Assembly: GCF_947172395.1 (NCBI RefSeq)
Contig: NC_069100.1
Span: 377,001 to 441,000 of the forward strand
Reading direction: 5' to 3'
Length of the DNA stretch: 64,000 nt
DNA from: Bicyclus anynana
Taxonomy: Eukaryota > Arthropoda > Insecta > Lepidoptera > Nymphalidae
Part shown: positions 23,666-35,093 of the stretch, one piece after another
How the letters are laid out: every line of letters starts with the position of its first letter
Position numbering within the stretch: position 1 is the first letter of the stretch
Notes under the pieces: model-generated
Told to the model about the DNA's origin: nothing
Database searches by the model: none
The model's input: only the letters and a program-made list of their open reading frames with translations
Program-made: the position numbers and the translations under genes

Positions 23666-23828
23666 AATAATTCCATACAATTATTGATGTATTAAAAAAA
23701 TTCAATTAATATATACTGTCAGTTATTAAGTTTTTGTTAGTTATTTTAATATAAGATTGCCCAACTAAGGACCAGGCATCCTGCCTAAACGGTTGGCAAA
23801 GCAGAGTTGTTTTGCGGGTAGATTAAGG

Positions 23829-24132
23829 TTACTAGTAGCCCTTGACTACAATCTCACCTGATGGTAAGTGATAATGCAATCTAAGATGGAAGCGGGAAAA
23901 CTTGTTAGGAATAGGATGAAATCCACACTTCTTTCGGTTTCTACACGACATCGTACCGGAACGCTAAACCGCTTGACGGTACGTCGTTGATGGTAGGGTG
24001 GTAACTACCCACGGCCAAAGCCTCCCACCAGCCAGACCTGCACTAATTAAGAAAACCTCAATCAGCCCATCCGGAACCCAGGACCTCAGTCTTGTAAATC
24101 AACTGCGCATGCCACTGCGCCACGGAGGCCTT
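23829..24132 (-). mobile_element. SINE-B, near full length
   Basis: - strand. The tRNA-like head at right has an A box ('actgcgccacggaggcc') and a B box near 'ccggaacccagga' (decayed). Then come 'aagaaaacctcaatcagccc', 'aaagcctcccaccagccaga', 'agggtggtaactacccacgg', 'gtttctacacgacatcgtac' and 'caatctcacctgatggtaag'. This is the most complete SINE-B here and a useful reference for the family. Confidence 0.8.
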
Positions 24133-24427
24133 TAAAATGTGTACGAAGTCGAGTTCTACTGGTATTTACGAGTACTCGTACAAGTATCTTTACATACGTC
24201 GTATAGTATAAACAAAATACCTAATGATAGTTATTAGAACACTACATTATTAGAGGTGGTACAAATAATAATACGCCAACTTTTTAAATCACATACAAAT
24301 CCTTTTATATTGAGCGAGTTTTTTATTGGATAACTTTGTTCATTTGCCCGCTCTCCATACAACTTTGTTTAGCGACCTGAGCTCGAGCAATCGGATCAGC
24401 CACATAATTAAATGCAAGTTAACTCTG
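24133..24427. other. Non-coding DNA, no gene seen
   Basis: Short AT-rich spacer between SINE-B and SINE-A. Confidence 0.4.
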
Positions 24428-24729
24428 TTATTATACTTCGTTATCAACGATATTCGGCTCACTGCTGAGCTCAAGTCTCCTCTTAGAATGAGAGGGGTTA
24501 GGCCAATAGTCCACCACGCTGGCTCATGCGTGATTGGCAGACTTCACACACGTAAAGAGTTTCCTCACGATGTTTTACTTCACCGTTTAAGACACATGAT
24601 TCTTAATTTCTTAAAATGCACACAACTGAAAAGTTGGAGGTGCATGCTCCGGACCGGATTCGAACCCACACCCTCCGGAATCGGAGTCAGAGGTCATATC
24701 CACTTTGCTATCATGTCCTCTTATTATAC
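24428..24729 (-). mobile_element. SINE-A, near full length, 9-bp target duplication
   Basis: - strand copy; the element 24437-24720 lies between two 'ttattatac' repeats (24428-24436 and 24721-24729). B box 'ggattcgaaccc', body 'gaaaagttggaggtgcatgc', and 'gggttaggccaatagtccac' all present; a short deletion removes the 'ctctggtatgcagg' segment. The 135-aa + frame across it is not a gene. Confidence 0.85.
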
Positions 24730-25257
24730 ATAATCCCAGTATAATAATAATAAGAAAAATATTAAAGAAATTCTGTAAGAAATAAGTTTTATTAATAACT
24801 TGAACACCAGCAATAAAAAATCTCGATTCCAGTTTTTAGGTGCAGAAATCTAAAATTATTGCAACTTTTCAACTAAAACTCGTTCATAAGTTTGACGTCA
24901 CATTTAACCTTTTTAAAACTATAGCGATAAAAAAGAATTATTTCTCACAAGTTCACCCATAAAATTGCAAGTCTGTAATTGGCTGACGATTCGTCGAAAA
25001 TTTATGAGGCGTTCGGCGTTTTTCGGCAAAACTCGGACGTTTTCGGCAATCTCGATATGGGAAGTTTGTCGCCTCGCCAAATTTATGGACTCCAATTGTC
25101 TAGAGAGGTTTCCTTGCGGCCGTAAGTTTTATAACGCCCAATTTTCTCTCCATAACTTCAAAATTTGCAAAAGCTTATTGAAAAATTTGTATTCCCACAA
25201 GGGTGATAAATCATTAATATAAGCCTATTTGAATGGCCCTCTACAGTGAACCTTTTT
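24730..25257. other. Non-coding DNA, no gene seen
   Basis: The 85-aa frame at 24965-25222 overlaps a GC-richer patch ('ctcggacgttttcggcaatc') but has no recognised domain or splice context. Confidence 0.4.
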
Positions 25258-25480
25258 CTTCTTAGAGGAAAAGGGTTATTAGGCTTAGACCCACCACGCT
25301 GCCCCAATACGTGTAGGCGAGCTCAGGGTGATAATGTTTCTTTAACGACTACTACTAGATGCTAATGATAATGACCTCTACTAACAGCTTAACGTGCTCT
25401 CCAAGACACGGGGGTATAACAATATAACTTTACAACAATTACTAAGAATTTAACTGAAAATTTCTTAGATGAGAGAATAC
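25258..25480 (+). repeat. Dispersed repeat E
   Basis: 'cttagacccaccacgctgcc', 'ccaatacgtgtaggcgagct', 'cagggtgataatgtttcttt', 'agatgctaatgataatgacc' and 'acgtgctctccaagacacgg' follow in family order. The tRNA-like 3' end is missing or decayed. Confidence 0.65.
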
Positions 25481-25589
25481 TCAAGGTTATGAAATACCAT
25501 ATTGAATTATTACACTGTGAATTAATTTAAAACTATTTGATGCTTAGTATTTTTTTCTCATAATTAGTGGTACTTTCACATAGTTTGTA

Positions 25590-25735
25590 GAGCCTATGAA
25601 CGTTGAGGTTCCAAGGTAACCTAACGCGATCTTAAGTCGCCGACCGATGCAGGCGACTCAGGTTCGTGATGTTTGGACCTACAAAAGGCCTATTGTCCTA
25701 CAGTGAACGTCCCTCGGCCGATATGATGATGATTC
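25590..25735 (+). pseudogene. RTE-like LINE 3' terminus
   Basis: 'cttaagtcgccgaccgatgc', 'ggttcgtgatgtttggacct', 'acaaaaggcctattgtccta' and 'cagtgaacgtccctcggccg' followed by 'atatgatgatgatt' are the decayed end of the family seen at 11320-11645. Frame lost. Confidence 0.6.
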
Positions 25736-26518
25736 TTTGTAAAGTAATCGTACCAATTCATAGTAGAAATTTCTAGTTTATACTTTGAGTTTGTCGGATA
25801 GGAGAATACTGGCTTGATACAGCCAGTATTAAATATCTATTAAAGCCTTCATTTTATTATTATTTCAGCCGTAATTATTAGTCTCTATCCCTCAATATCA
25901 GACTAAATAGACGCCCACAGATGGTTACTCAAAGCTCTTAAGCTTGAATAAAAATATTTATATTATCCTATTTATAAGTTAATCTTACAAGTAATGAATA
26001 AATAATAAAATGCGTGAAGTAGAGTAAATATAAATGGATTTTGTAAAAAATACATACTGTTAAAACAAATTCCTAAATACTCTGTTTAAAGATTGACGAG
26101 TTCCATGATTTTGAAGGAGATTTGCATTTAAAATTTCTGGGCAACAAAATTTTATTTTCTTTCATCTTGTTTACTCAAAAATATAAAAGTTACAAAGTGT
26201 TCAGAAAGTAACCAAGATATTATAGCCCAGTATTATCATCTTGGATTAGTGTCGAACAAATGCAAATTGAATATCATCCCGTTTATCGGTACGGGCGAAC
26301 TGGAAATGTATTACAAATGTAATTGTAAAGGGTTTAACAATATTACCGCTGTAATCCGTAATCCGCCGGGCCCCGGCCGGCCCGGGCGGTCAACTGACCT
26401 CAGTTTATTTAATTTGTCCCGGATAGACCGTTGTAAACTGTTTGGAATTCGACAGAAATGTTTGTGTTCTATTGTTAATTAATATTCTACAGGTTTTATT
26501 TCTTACCATAATTGGGCG
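25736..26518. other. Non-coding DNA with an all-GC hairpin
   Basis: Mostly unique sequence. About 26240-26480 is less AT-rich than its surroundings and contains the 27-bp all-G+C block described separately. The 77-aa frame across it has no known domain. Confidence 0.4.
26363..26389. repeat. 27-bp all-G+C near-perfect inverted repeat
   Basis: Every base from 26363 to 26389 is G or C, in otherwise AT-rich DNA. 'ccgccgggcc' at the left pairs with 'ggcccgggcgg' at the right with one bulged base, around 'ccggcc'. It could be part of a regulatory island; there is no direct evidence of function. A weaker analogue is 'ccggccggccgg' at 59105-59116. Confidence 0.7.
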
Positions 26519-26680
26519 AGAAGAAGAAGAAGAAATACTTTATTGCACACAAAAATACAATTATAAAATGAAACATTAAAAACATAAATTAAACTTAGCA
26601 TGCAAAGGCGGCCTTATTACTATAAGTAATCTCTACCAGGCAACCCCTGACGAGAGAACTTGCGAAGAAAGAGTGGGAAG
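26519..26680 (-). mobile_element. LINE 3' UTR fragment
   Basis: 'agaaatactttattgcacac', 'cttagcatgcaaaggcggcc' and 'taatctctaccaggcaaccc' are, read on the - strand, the familiar 3' UTR of a lepidopteran LINE (probably CR1 or Jockey group), ending in a (TTC)n-rich tail. No coding part is present. Confidence 0.5.
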
Positions 26681-27979
26681 GTGCAATACATTATGTGTAA
26701 TTATATATATAAATAATTAAATAAATATATAAATATAATATAATATATACGTAAATATAATATTAAAATTTACATATGTATTACATAATACATTACAACT
26801 AATAGAGTATGAAAACCTTCTAGTCTTGGGGAGTTACACAAATAATATCACCATACAGAGTATGTTGTTTAAATACAGTCAAAAGTCTCTATGCTTAAAA
26901 ATTGTCAATAGGTACATTTCTTATTGTTTTTTATTCCTTTACAAAGAAGTAATTGTGGTTAAAAACCTTAAAGTAATAATAACGACCAGGATTCCAAGAT
27001 CCAGATGCGCCTTGGTTTGATAAGAGCCCACACAAAATTCGCTAGAGTTTCTTTTCATATATTACGCAGTAAAGTTCTGTGACGACTTGTCTATTTATTA
27101 TTTATACTATTTTATACCTATTATATTATATTTGACGGATATTTATTTATTTATGTATCTAAGATTAATGAATAAAAAAATAAATTAACCTGAGCAAGTT
27201 TAACTTGAAACTTGGAAATAAACTTGCATTTTGCTAAATTAATAATCCTTAGCCGTATGGTATAAAATAAATAAACTACTTTATCAGCACTTAACAAGCT
27301 TATGGTATCTAAGTTCTTATATACATTCGACCTCAAATTAGAAGGAATTCCGAGGCCACTTTGCGTTGATAAATCTCCAAACTTAGGAATTCTTGGCGTC
27401 GTGTCCAAACTCGTGATTTATTGCCCGAAGTCACGCATTTTATGAAATTTATAGGAAAACATAACACTTAGCATGTCCCGCCCGTATTTGGTTGTATTTA
27501 TGTACCATTAAGTAGTTAAAACGACTGAAGTTCGCTCGGCGGCGATAAAACTTGTAATCTTCCGCTAATGTAGTGTCAGAAACAAAATTTTAAATGTTCG
27601 TTAAGGGAAATGATGTGTACGCGTTTTAGGTACTGTCGACAAAAACAAAACGGAAAACAAAGAAATACTGTTAACTTTTTATAGCAAATACTGTTATATT
27701 TTCCCCGTAACTCTTAAAAGAAAATAAATAGATAGCGAGATGTGATGCAGAATAGTTACGTCAAACCTAAAGAGTAAACCTAGGACCTTTCAGACATTAA
27801 TCTATTCTTTAATTTTCAAGTTATTATGGTTTATTGTGAAATAATAATGATATATTTTGAAACAGTGCGATATGTCTTAGATTGCTTACCTATTATATAT
27901 TATTGATTAAGGTTTTTAATATTTTTTTTAAATAATGAACTATTATTATTTCCTGCGTTATGTAGCTTGAACTGTACTG
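26681..27979. other. Non-coding DNA, no gene seen
   Basis: Very AT-rich, with (TA)-rich stretches at 26700-26770. No gene or repeat called. Confidence 0.4.
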
Positions 27980-28143
27980 GGAGGCTATTCTATAACAATG
28001 TCTTTATCACTTCAACAATGTGAGCTTTGAACTCGTATCTATCGCTCTCTTTCTATAGTACTATGTTAGACAGAGAAAGACAGTGGTGAATTCGAAATTC
28101 GCACTTTCGAGTTATATAAAACATCGTTACTGAATAGCCCTCC
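27980..28143. mobile_element. Foldback MITE (family G), nearly whole-length palindrome
   Basis: Left end 'ggaggctattctataacaat', right end the inverse 'atcgttactgaatagccctcc'. The symmetry continues inward: 'gaactcgtatctatcgctct' and its partner 'agacagtggtgaattcgaaa', with 'ctttctatag' facing 'agacagagaaag'. Relatives are at 30172-30260 (inside another element) and about 62398-62542. Confidence 0.65.
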
Positions 28144-28145
28144 TG

Positions 28146-28528
28146 ATCAATTGTACAGTCATTACAAACAGCCACACTAACATCACTGAAACAAGTATTT
28201 GTTCTTTGTGTTCCATTAATTTCTACATTGTAACAAAATGTTTCAATATAAAATACTTTTGCTAACTGTACACACCTCGCAAGTTAGCATCTTCAATAAA
28301 TGGCAGGATGTAGTGATTAATACGAGTTGTTTCGAACTCGTTTGTTGCGAACGGTACAGATTTTTTCAAGTCACGAGTAATTATAATAATTTTATCATTA
28401 CTCGTGTACGTGATAAATGGAACGTCAGCAAAAATATTTTATTTCAATATTTTATTTTTTATATTCCTCGTCGGTGTGGTTATTTAGAAATTTTCTTTTA
28501 ATAATATTAGATACGGTATTTATATCTT
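28146..28528. other. Non-coding DNA, no gene seen
   Basis: AT-rich. The overlapping frames at 28238-28620 show no domain and continue into repeat C2. A foldback 'cacgagtaattataataatt' / 'tcattactcgtg' lies at about 28371-28406. Confidence 0.4.
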
Positions 28529-28825
28529 ATCCTACTAATATTATAAACGCGAAACTTTGTATGTTTGGATGTTTGTTACTCTTTAACGCCGCAACTTTGT
28601 CCCGAAAAAATCTATCTTAATATCTGATCATTTGATGGTATGAATGTTTGTTATTTTCACGGCGCGACTACTGAACCGAATCACCTGAAATTTGAAATAG
28701 AGATAGATTACAGTCTGGATTAACACATAGGCTACTTTTTATCCCGTCAAAATCCATGGTTCCCGAGGGATTTGGGAAAAACAAAATTCCACGCGTACGA
28801 AGTCACTGGCGTCCGCTAGTGATAT
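28529..28825 (-). repeat. Dispersed repeat C2
   Basis: Starts 'tcctactaatattataaacg', carries 'tttggatgtttgttactctt' and 'ggattaacacataggctact', and ends 'ctggcgtccgctagtg'. An inserted 'gcgacta' region duplicates the 'tgtttgtta' word. Reverse orientation to the copies at 32425 and 33433. Confidence 0.7.
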
Positions 28826-30017
28826 ATAAGACAAACTTTAATTGTTCATGTATTTAAATCTAGATCCCCTGCGATATAGTTCAAGGTAAAAATCAGTCAC
28901 TAAAGTCCCTGTTAAGTTATACTTCAACAGTTAAGTTGTAGTAACCGTCCTGTTATTAACTTGTAAGGAACGTGCCTCGGTTAGCAAGGCGCGGCTTACC
29001 GTCTCAGCAACTTAGCACTTTCGAGTCTTAATCCAGGTCTTGTGAGATTTCGTGCTACCCCCGTTTTAGTTGAGTTCAACTGTTTCAAACTTTTCACCAT
29101 GTTATTGCTAAGGGAATGAACACACCTGACTTATATCAGCCGGATGTAAAGAATCACTTTCGACCTTACTATCAAGATGTTTTTACTGTGGATAACACGA
29201 CGCTTGGTGGTGTAATGCAAAACGTAACCAATAAACTTAATTTTAACTATCATTCTGTGTTTCTTGCTATTTTTATATTGTCTATGACGGAAAGGAACGG
29301 TTTGTCATAGCGAAGGTGCGTAGAAAGGTAAATATTGTTATTAATTCTGATCCACATTATATTAGTTGGTTTATTGTGAATATTAATTTATGTTAATTTA
29401 TATTAAAGCATTAATAGTGATACTACAGAGTGATACGTTTGCGAACACGAATACAATTTGAGTGAACGGTAAATCTGGGATAATAACACAATAATTTTCA
29501 TTTAATTTACCATTTCTGAGATTTCTTCTACATAATGGAGAGACTGTTAAGGTTCTACTGTTTTAGTGAACGAAAAATTCAGTATTCATGAAAAGACAAC
29601 CAACAACGTAAAACATAACACTAACATTTTATACATACTTACTGCATATACGAGTGCCTAAGTAGGTACTAATGAAATTTTGCATAATACATTTTCTCTT
29701 TTTTCTCTGTATAGGGTGTAGTTGGCTAATAGCAATAGTTTCAATTTTCATTTGTATTAGTATTATTTGATATTAGTGACGCCATCTATTTTGGGACTTG
29801 ACAACTCAACTTTAAAACTTAGAACTTAAATAGTGAAAAGCATCACACCTGACGTCAGGGGTATTCGAATTGAATTAATTTGTTAATCAAATGAGATTTA
29901 AATAACTTTAAATTTTACACCCTTATCGGAGAGCAGATACGAATTGTGCTGCCTCTCAAACCAAGCAGTCACTGCAAACTGTCAAACTTGACGTTTCAAA
30001 AGTGCTTGTATACTAAA
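28826..30017. other. Non-coding DNA; possible SINE head near 28970
   Basis: At about 28970-29060 'gcctcggttagcaaggcgcg' followed by 'tttcgagtcttaatccaggt' looks like a tRNA-derived head (A and B boxes) of a SINE, but no body could be matched. The rest is unique AT-rich DNA; the frame at 29116-29310 has no domain. Confidence 0.35.
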
Positions 30018-30486
30018 GGTACTGTTACACAGGCTCTAAAATAGCATGCTAAAAAGTGATATTAAGTATACGAGCATGCTTATCATTAGTTTACATTTGC
30101 TAGCAATAAGCATGCTATTTTAAGTATGCTCTTGAATAAGCATGCTCAAAGCAAACATTCCAATTACACCTGCTAATTTGTATCTATCGCTCTCTGTCTC
30201 TAGTATCGTATTAGACAGGGAGAGATGAAGGTGAAGAGAATACAGAATAGCAATGATGATCGACCAACATACTCAATAAGCAAACCTGTTCAGACGCGCT
30301 AAAATCACGCGCCCTTCCACCCGCGCAGCAAATAGCATGTTCAAAAATCGCATGACAGTTGATTCTTGAGCAAGCTCGAAATAAGCATGCTCATTATTAG
30401 CAATCTTGCGATACACATGCTAATAAGTACCAACTGCTCGATAGTAGCATGCTTTCGTGCTTGAAATGAACATGTGTAACAGTAGC
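30018..30486. mobile_element. MITE with repeated AGCATGCT palindromes (family H)
   Basis: Imperfect terminal inverted repeats (16 of 19 match): 'ggtactgttacacaggctc' (30018-30036) and 'gaacatgtgtaacagtagc' (30468-30486). The interior has AGCATGCT or one-off versions at about 30043, 30073, 30109, 30124, 30139, 30333, 30384, 30414 and 30446. A segment of family G (about 30172-30260) lies inside. No transposase frame. Confidence 0.55.
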
Positions 30487-31145
30487 TTAAGCCTATCTCC
30501 CATGACTTATGAGTCGTGTATAATAAAATATTAAAATTACCATGATAAATTAAAAGCTTTAAATTGAAATATTACACAATCCTTTCTAAGAATAATAAAT
30601 ATAAAGCAAACCGCATAAATTCTGCGTACAAATACCAAAAACCATAATTTCCGAATAAAAGCGAGCGAGCTAAATTGTATCAAACCAATCCAAACACATT
30701 AGGCGAAGTGTACATCGCCTAATTTGCGCAAGATAAAGTTACACCGCCAATGAAATTACGCTTAAGCTGTTCGCGTAAAATTCCATTTTACAAAACCAAC
30801 AAGAAAATTCCGCAACGAACGGGATTACGCTTTTTCTCGGAATAAAATCACCGCTGTGTTAACAGCGTGGCGGAATGGCGCTTGGCTTAAAATATTATAC
30901 CGCAGCGATTTGGAGTCGATGTTAAATACATTTCGGTTTAAACAGGACGTGACTTAGAATAGCGCTCGAGGATATTGCACTTCGTGATATTGTAGTTTTT
31001 CAAACGATTTCTATAACAAAGAGTTTCGTGTGATAAAAATAACATTGGTTATATTTTAAAATACTCGACAAAATGAGCCAACGATAACGTGTATTTTGTA
31101 TTTTCATCTTGTAACTGATGGACCATTTGTCATCTTTATATACAA
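30487..31145. other. Non-coding DNA, no gene seen
   Basis: About 30650-30980 is a less AT-rich, apparently unique block ('gcgtggcggaatggcgcttg') without splice-flanked frames. The frame at 31000-31230 runs into repeat C1. Confidence 0.4.
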
Positions 31146-31350
31146 CTAGCTGACGCCGCGCGGTTTCACTCGCGTGGTTCCCGTTCCCGTAAGAATACGG
31201 GAATAATATATAGCCTATAACCTTCCTCAATAAATGGGCTATTTAACACTGAAAGAATTTTTCAAATCGGACCAGTACTTCCTGAGATTAGCGCGTTCAA
31301 TCAAACAAACAAACAAACAAACTCTTCAGCTTTATAATATTAGTATAGAT
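31146..31350 (+). repeat. Dispersed repeat C1
   Basis: 'ctagctgacgccgcgcggtt', 'aatgggctatttaacactga', 'gcgcgttcaatcaaac' (then CAAA repeats) and 'ttataatattagtatagat'. It is the best-preserved C1 copy and defines both ends well. Confidence 0.75.
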
Positions 31351-32424
31351 ATGATAAAAATATTTTGTTACTTCATCTATTTGGGGTAGTAAACATTTAC
31401 ATAACAAGTAATATTAATATTTTAATCTAAAATTAAAAATTGGGTTCAATATACATAATATAATTATTCATACTTACTACCTACGTTTTAACACAAGAAC
31501 ACTATAAATTAATTATTATTACTGTCCAACAAGTAGGATTTGAACGCAAAATAAAAAATAAGCAATGCTCCAATGCTGCGTCGGAATTACCATGATTATA
31601 TTTTATATTGTATCAGTATAAACTGTTTGGTTCAACAACGACTTTTCAACTCCGGTTACTATGGATTTTTAAAACAAAGAAGAAACCACCTTTCTCGGTT
31701 TTGAACCCAGGATATTATGATCCTAAGACACAAAGCTAACCAGGCCCAACAAGACAGTTTGTTTAATTGAGATAGCTAAATAAATATAATCTTATTCCGC
31801 TTCCGCCTATGAATTGCACCACAACCATAACATTGTTTGGTCGTGCGCGTGACACATGTGACAAGTGATATTAGGATTATGCAACTAATAGTTGCACCGC
31901 AAATTTGTACTGACCGACTGTGTTTACGAGCATATTGCAACTATTCACCGAGAATTAACAATTATTATATTCTGTTACAAGCTTTTACAAGCTGCTAGGG
32001 TTTCTGTTCAATATTTATGAACAGCAGTTTATTTGAAAAATTGTTATTACTTGTTTTATATGACGAACTTTAAATTGAATTGTTACGTTTTGGCAATCAG
32101 GGTTGTCCACTTACAATCAAGTGGTTTTGCTTGTTCTGTCAACCATTACTCTAAACAACCTGGTTTCAACATATAGATTCAACATGTAAATAGCTTAGCG
32201 ATCTCATTGATGCATTAGAAAAAAAAATACCGACCAAATTGAGAACCTCCTCCTTTTCGAAGCCGGTTAAAAATATCTTTGGGCTCCCACACACGGACCA
32301 CCGACCACAACCACAAAACACCGCGAACGGGATATTGCCCACGGTATAATTGCAGTCAAGCGTGGGTCTATAAAAAAAATAACTTCAATAAGGCTGTAAA
32401 AAAAACTATAACTATCAGTTATAA
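31351..32424. other. Non-coding DNA; decayed repeat E tail
   Basis: About 31660-31745 ('ttttgaacccaggatattat') looks like the tRNA-like end of repeat E. The rest is unassigned. Confidence 0.4.
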
Positions 32425-32640
32425 CTAACGGACGCCCGCGACTTCGCGTGGAATTTAGATTTTCACAAATACCTCGAGAACCATGGACTTTACTGGGATG
32501 ATAAGTTACCTATGTGTTAATGCAGAGTAAAATCTATTTCCATTCCAAATTTCAGCCAAATCGGTTCAGAAGTTGCAGCGGCAACGAACATCTAAACAAA
32601 CATCCATAGAAAATTTCGCGTTAATAATATTAGCAGGATA
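32425..32640 (+). repeat. Dispersed repeat C2
   Basis: 'actaacggacgcccgcgact', 'gagaaccatggactttactg', 'caaatttcagccaaatcggt' and 'taataatattagcaggata' in order. A decayed repeat E fragment follows at about 32640-32700. Confidence 0.75.
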
Positions 32641-33432
32641 ATGACCAAGACCAAGGGATCAACGTCTTCTCTGAGACACGGGATCAAATCACCCGTTTTC
32701 CCAAATGCAATATATAACGAGTGTATCCTGAAATATATGTAGGTAAAGCTACCTTGTTGATTAATATAGGTATTACCAATCCGACTGTTAAAATACCTAT
32801 CTATGGTACACAGTTAAAGCCGAAAATAAACTCGCTGCATGGATTTCAAATAATAAATACTCTTTTTTAAAGTTAACAGAGACAGAACAAATACTGTAGT
32901 TTAAAATAACAACGGCACGGTTTTAATTGAACGCGACGTGTATGGGCTGGTGCCTGGATACGGGGATTAATGTAGGTCAATGTTGGGATAATCGCTGCGA
33001 GATATCCGCTGTGTTTCAATATATCATAGATTGTTTCCGGCTCTATGCTCACTTGTTTTATAACATTGGATTGTAACTGCATTTAATATATTTGTAGGTA
33101 AGCCTTTCACCTAAATCAAAGGCCAGTGTTTGAAATTAGGTAAAAAGAAAAAGCTTTTCGCATTTTTTTTCGCACTCCAAGAGACCTCATTGCTATTGCA
33201 AGTGGCTTCTTAGTTTGGTGGCTTCGGCAGCATATATGGCTTTGAATCATGACGTCCTTGGTCGGGCAATGACTGAGCTTTTCTTTATTGTGAGAATTTT
33301 TTTGTTAAATCCTCAGTCCGGAGTCAGATAGTTGATGATGTTACATCATCGCGCGTCGGAAAACACTTTAAACCGGCGGTCCTAATCATTATCATTAACA
33401 TCTGATAATGATCGCTAAAGAATATACGGAAA
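32641..33432. other. Non-coding DNA, no gene seen
   Basis: No coding exon recognised here upstream of the Ig exon; likely intron if that gene has exons further left. Confidence 0.4.
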
Positions 33433-33645
33433 ACTAGCGGACGCCTGCAACTTCATCCGCGTGAAATTTAGTTTTTCTCAAATCCCTCGGGTACCATGAA
33501 TTTTTCCGGGATGAAAGTAGCCTTTGTGTTAATCCAGATGTAAATCTATTTCCATTTCCAAATTTTAGCCAAATCGGTTCACTAGTTGCGGCGTTAAAGA
33601 GTAACAAACAAACAAAGAAACATCGTTTATAATGTTAGTAGGATT
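33433..33645 (+). repeat. Dispersed repeat C2, 140 bp upstream of the Ig exon
   Basis: 'aactagcggacgcctgcaac', 'aattttagccaaatcggttc' and 'tataatgttagtaggat'. It lies in the putative intron just before the exon at 33784. Confidence 0.75.
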
Positions 33646-33783
33646 CAAAATGGTCTTTACATTGTATTGACTTCAATGACATTATATTATACTCGTACCT
33701 AAGGTATGACTTTCACTTTGGTCTTTATACGCTAATAAGTATATTGTAGAGGATGACGAAGTAACTGATGCGTTTGTCTGCAG

Positions 33784-33955
33784 ACCACGCGTCGGCGCTG
33801 GTGGGCAACACGGCGCGCCTGCGCTGCCGCATCGACGGCAAGTCCTGCGGCGAGATGCACAGCATCAAGTGGTACAAGACGGACGCGCGCGTCTACGTCT
33901 ACTCCGCGTCCAAGGACGCCGCCATCAACCGCCCGGAGGGGGACATGATGAACAG
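33784..33955 (+). CDS. Internal exon encoding half of an immunoglobulin-like domain
   Basis: A 172-bp GC-rich exon in AT-rich DNA. It is preceded by 'gcgtttgtctgcag' (3' splice site, with a branch-like 'taactga' at about 33761) and followed by 'gtgagt' (33956). It starts in phase 1, usual for Ig-domain exons, and ends in phase 2. It reads ALVGNTARLRCRIDG, SCGEMHSIKWYK and RVYVYS, i.e. strand-B Cys, strand-C WYK and the C' region of a V-type Ig domain. The strand-F 'DxGxYxC' must be in the next exon, which I cannot find. The extra cysteine before strand C is unusual. The 'HSIKWYK' core recalls insect cell-surface Ig proteins such as the Beat or Side groups, but I cannot name the gene. The 104-aa - strand frame is a shadow. 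Confidence 0.85.
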
Positions 33956-34706
33956 GTGAGTGGTAGCATAGCATAGTAAATCCCACTATTCCCCAGCCAG
34001 ATCTCCAGTTAGGGTAGCATAGAAGAGGTAAAAGAGATAGTTTCAATTTGCCTATAAATACGTACCCAAAAATTTCTACCAGCTCTCAAACCATACGAGA
34101 TCCGTTTGTAAAGTATAGTGAAATAGTGATAGTTTGTTAATTAATTAATTGGGAGCCAACGCAAGCGGAGATGGAGAGCATTGACTAATCGTAAAGGGGC
34201 CCCTTAATCCAACTGACATTAGTTGCAAGTCTGAGATCCGCTTCTCCGTTATCAGAAGTAGTATTTAGTATGCTCCGCCGATATCAGAAGTGGAATATAG
34301 TGGATCCCCGATATATACAAAATAATCTGCTTTGAAATGTAATATTAAAATTAAATAAACTCAATCAACTTGTAATATATCTCCATAACTGGCGATCAAA
34401 CCCAAATCCTAGTTAAACGCAACAACAACCGCAAAGTTAATTCAGTTCAACATACACTAGTATGCTATAGATACTCGTATGTACATTGTATGCAAGCCCA
34501 TAATTTCAGGTCAGGTGATCTTGAATATTTGATGTTGTGGGCAGCTCGATAGGGCTACTTATAAACTTGTTGTACAGAGCGCTTGTAACTGTGTGGAGCG
34601 GAATTTTGCTTGGTTAACTATGTATGCGGTACGGTTTATCTTTTTAACCCTCATTAAGCCATACTTGGGACTGGCAGCGAATTATGGCTTTATAACATTA
34701 TCTACA
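33956..34706. other. Probable intron, no further exon seen
   Basis: Begins at the exon's donor site. AT-rich. 'tcagaagtagtatttag' and 'tcagaagtggaatatag' (about 34251-34300) are a short local duplication. Confidence 0.5.
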
Positions 34707-35062
34707 TAAACTATATCCTACTAATATTGTAAACGCGAAGGTTTGTATGGATGTCGGATGTCATGGTTCCCGAGGAATATGTGAAAAACTAAATTTTACG
34801 AGGATGAAATCGCGGGCGTCCGCTAGTCTTACTTATCCTACTTAATATTATAAACGCGCAAGTTTGTATGGATGTTTGGATGTTTGTTACTCTTTAACGC
34901 CGCTACTACTGAACCGATTTGTCTGAATCTGAAATTTGGAATAGAAATAGATATTACTCTGAATTAACACATAGACTACTTTTAATCCCGGAAAAGTCCA
35001 TAGTTCCCGAGGGATTAAAAACTAAATTTCACGCGGACGAAGTTGCGGGTGTCCGCTTGTTT
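34707..35062 (-). repeat. Two dispersed C2 copies back to back
   Basis: The first copy at about 34707-34830 is internally deleted ('tcctactaatattgtaaacg' to 'gggcgtccgctagtc'). The second at about 34838-35062 is nearly complete ('tcctacttaatattataaac', 'tgtttgttactctttaacgc', 'ggaaaagtccatagttcccg', 'ttgcgggtgtccgcttg'). Same orientation, about 10 bp apart. Confidence 0.7.
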
Positions 35063-35093
35063 ACAATACATAGTCGTAATGGACTATTTCTTA

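Noticed and set aside
24326..24733. 135-aa open frame on the + strand
   Set aside because: Most of it is the antisense of a SINE-A copy with a target duplication.
33732..34046. 104-aa - strand frame rich in V, D and R
   Set aside because: Antisense shadow of the GC-rich Ig exon; the + strand has correct splice sites and Ig motifs.
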